A stretch of 5,641 nt of DNA from an uncultured Oscillospiraceae bacterium (lineage in GTDB: Bacteria > Bacillota > Clostridia > Oscillospirales > Acutalibacteraceae): positions 1-5,641 of the forward strand of contig CATWUX010000140.1 in assembly GCA_958354085.1 (NCBI GenBank), read 5' to 3'. The notes beneath the pieces are model-generated. The model worked only from the letters and a program-made list of their open reading frames with translations, was not told the DNA's origin and made no database searches. This document shows, in pieces, positions 5,515 to 5,641 of the stretch. Both the position numbers and the translations under genes were made by a program. Each line of letters opens with the position of its first letter. Within the stretch, counting starts at the first letter, position 1.

Positions 5515-5588
5515 TTTGTGTGAGTAAAAAGTCGAATGAAGGCAAACGAAACAGCGCTAGAGATTTCCTAGTACAACCGCCCAAGAAA

Positions 5589-5608
5589 GGTACTGTCAAG
5601 AGTTATGC
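5589..5608. repeat. Right copy of the 20-bp inverted repeat (IS-end-like)
   Basis: GGTACTGTCAAGAGTTATGC matches the reverse complement of 4612-4631 at all 20 positions. It lies 74 bp past the AraC stop. If it is an insertion-sequence left end, the element body, and any transposase gene, lies beyond the right edge; only 33 further bases are visible and they contain no recognisable coding sequence. Confidence 0.8.
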
Positions 5609-5641
5609 GCAAAATTGATTTGCAGACACTGGCTGAATGAA

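Noticed and set aside
1..5641. CRISPR array, tRNA or rRNA genes
   Set aside because: No regularly spaced direct repeats and no tRNA- or rRNA-like sequence were seen in the window.

Overview
The window looks like chromosome of a Gram-positive, endospore-forming, fairly GC-rich clostridium, most likely of the Oscillospiraceae/Ruminococcaceae type. The reasons are spoVAC and spoVAD, consensus AGGAGG-type ribosome binding sites, a DUF6062-like protein, a clostridial class II fructose-bisphosphate aldolase and an OGG1-type 8-oxoguanine glycosylase. The assignment rests on family recognition, not on a search.

Layout: (1) bases 1-840, minus strand, hold a class II fructose-1,6-bisphosphate aldolase whose C-terminus runs off the left edge. 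(2) 964-1815, minus strand, encode an OGG1-like 8-oxoguanine DNA glycosylase/AP lyase with its catalytic Lys and Asp and its predicted base-recognition residues in place. (3) It is divergent from 1897-2592, plus strand, a DUF6062-like protein with a duplicated CxxC...CxxH pattern. The 81 bp between them carry interlocked divergent promoters built on a 25-bp near-perfect palindrome. (4) A strong bidirectional terminator (2597-2643) separates DUF6062 from the convergent spoVAC-spoVAD pair (4116 to 2642, minus strand), which serves dipicolinic acid uptake into the forespore. No spoVAE follows spoVAD.

(5) From about 4140 rightward the character changes. Base composition drops (one 60-base sample at 4321 is about 42% GC, against about 72% in a sample at 1201), genes become isolated and repeats appear. 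This part has a long hairpin with a possible pseudoknot (4201-4268), an unrecognised 82-codon ORF (4294-4542), and an AraC-family regulator (to 5514) whose conserved cupin frame extends upstream of any normal start codon to 4669. A perfect 20-bp inverted repeat (4612-4631 and 5589-5608) flanks the regulator and resembles insertion-sequence ends. I read this as an accessory segment shaped by mobile elements, with a probably 5'-damaged regulator.

The left two thirds are ordinary core genes (glycolysis, DNA repair, sporulation). The most notable signals are the palindromic divergent promoter, the inverted repeats around the start-less AraC gene, the structured RNA candidate beside the spoVA promoter region, and the spoVA operon without spoVAE. 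I did not find a complete, clearly novel multi-gene system.
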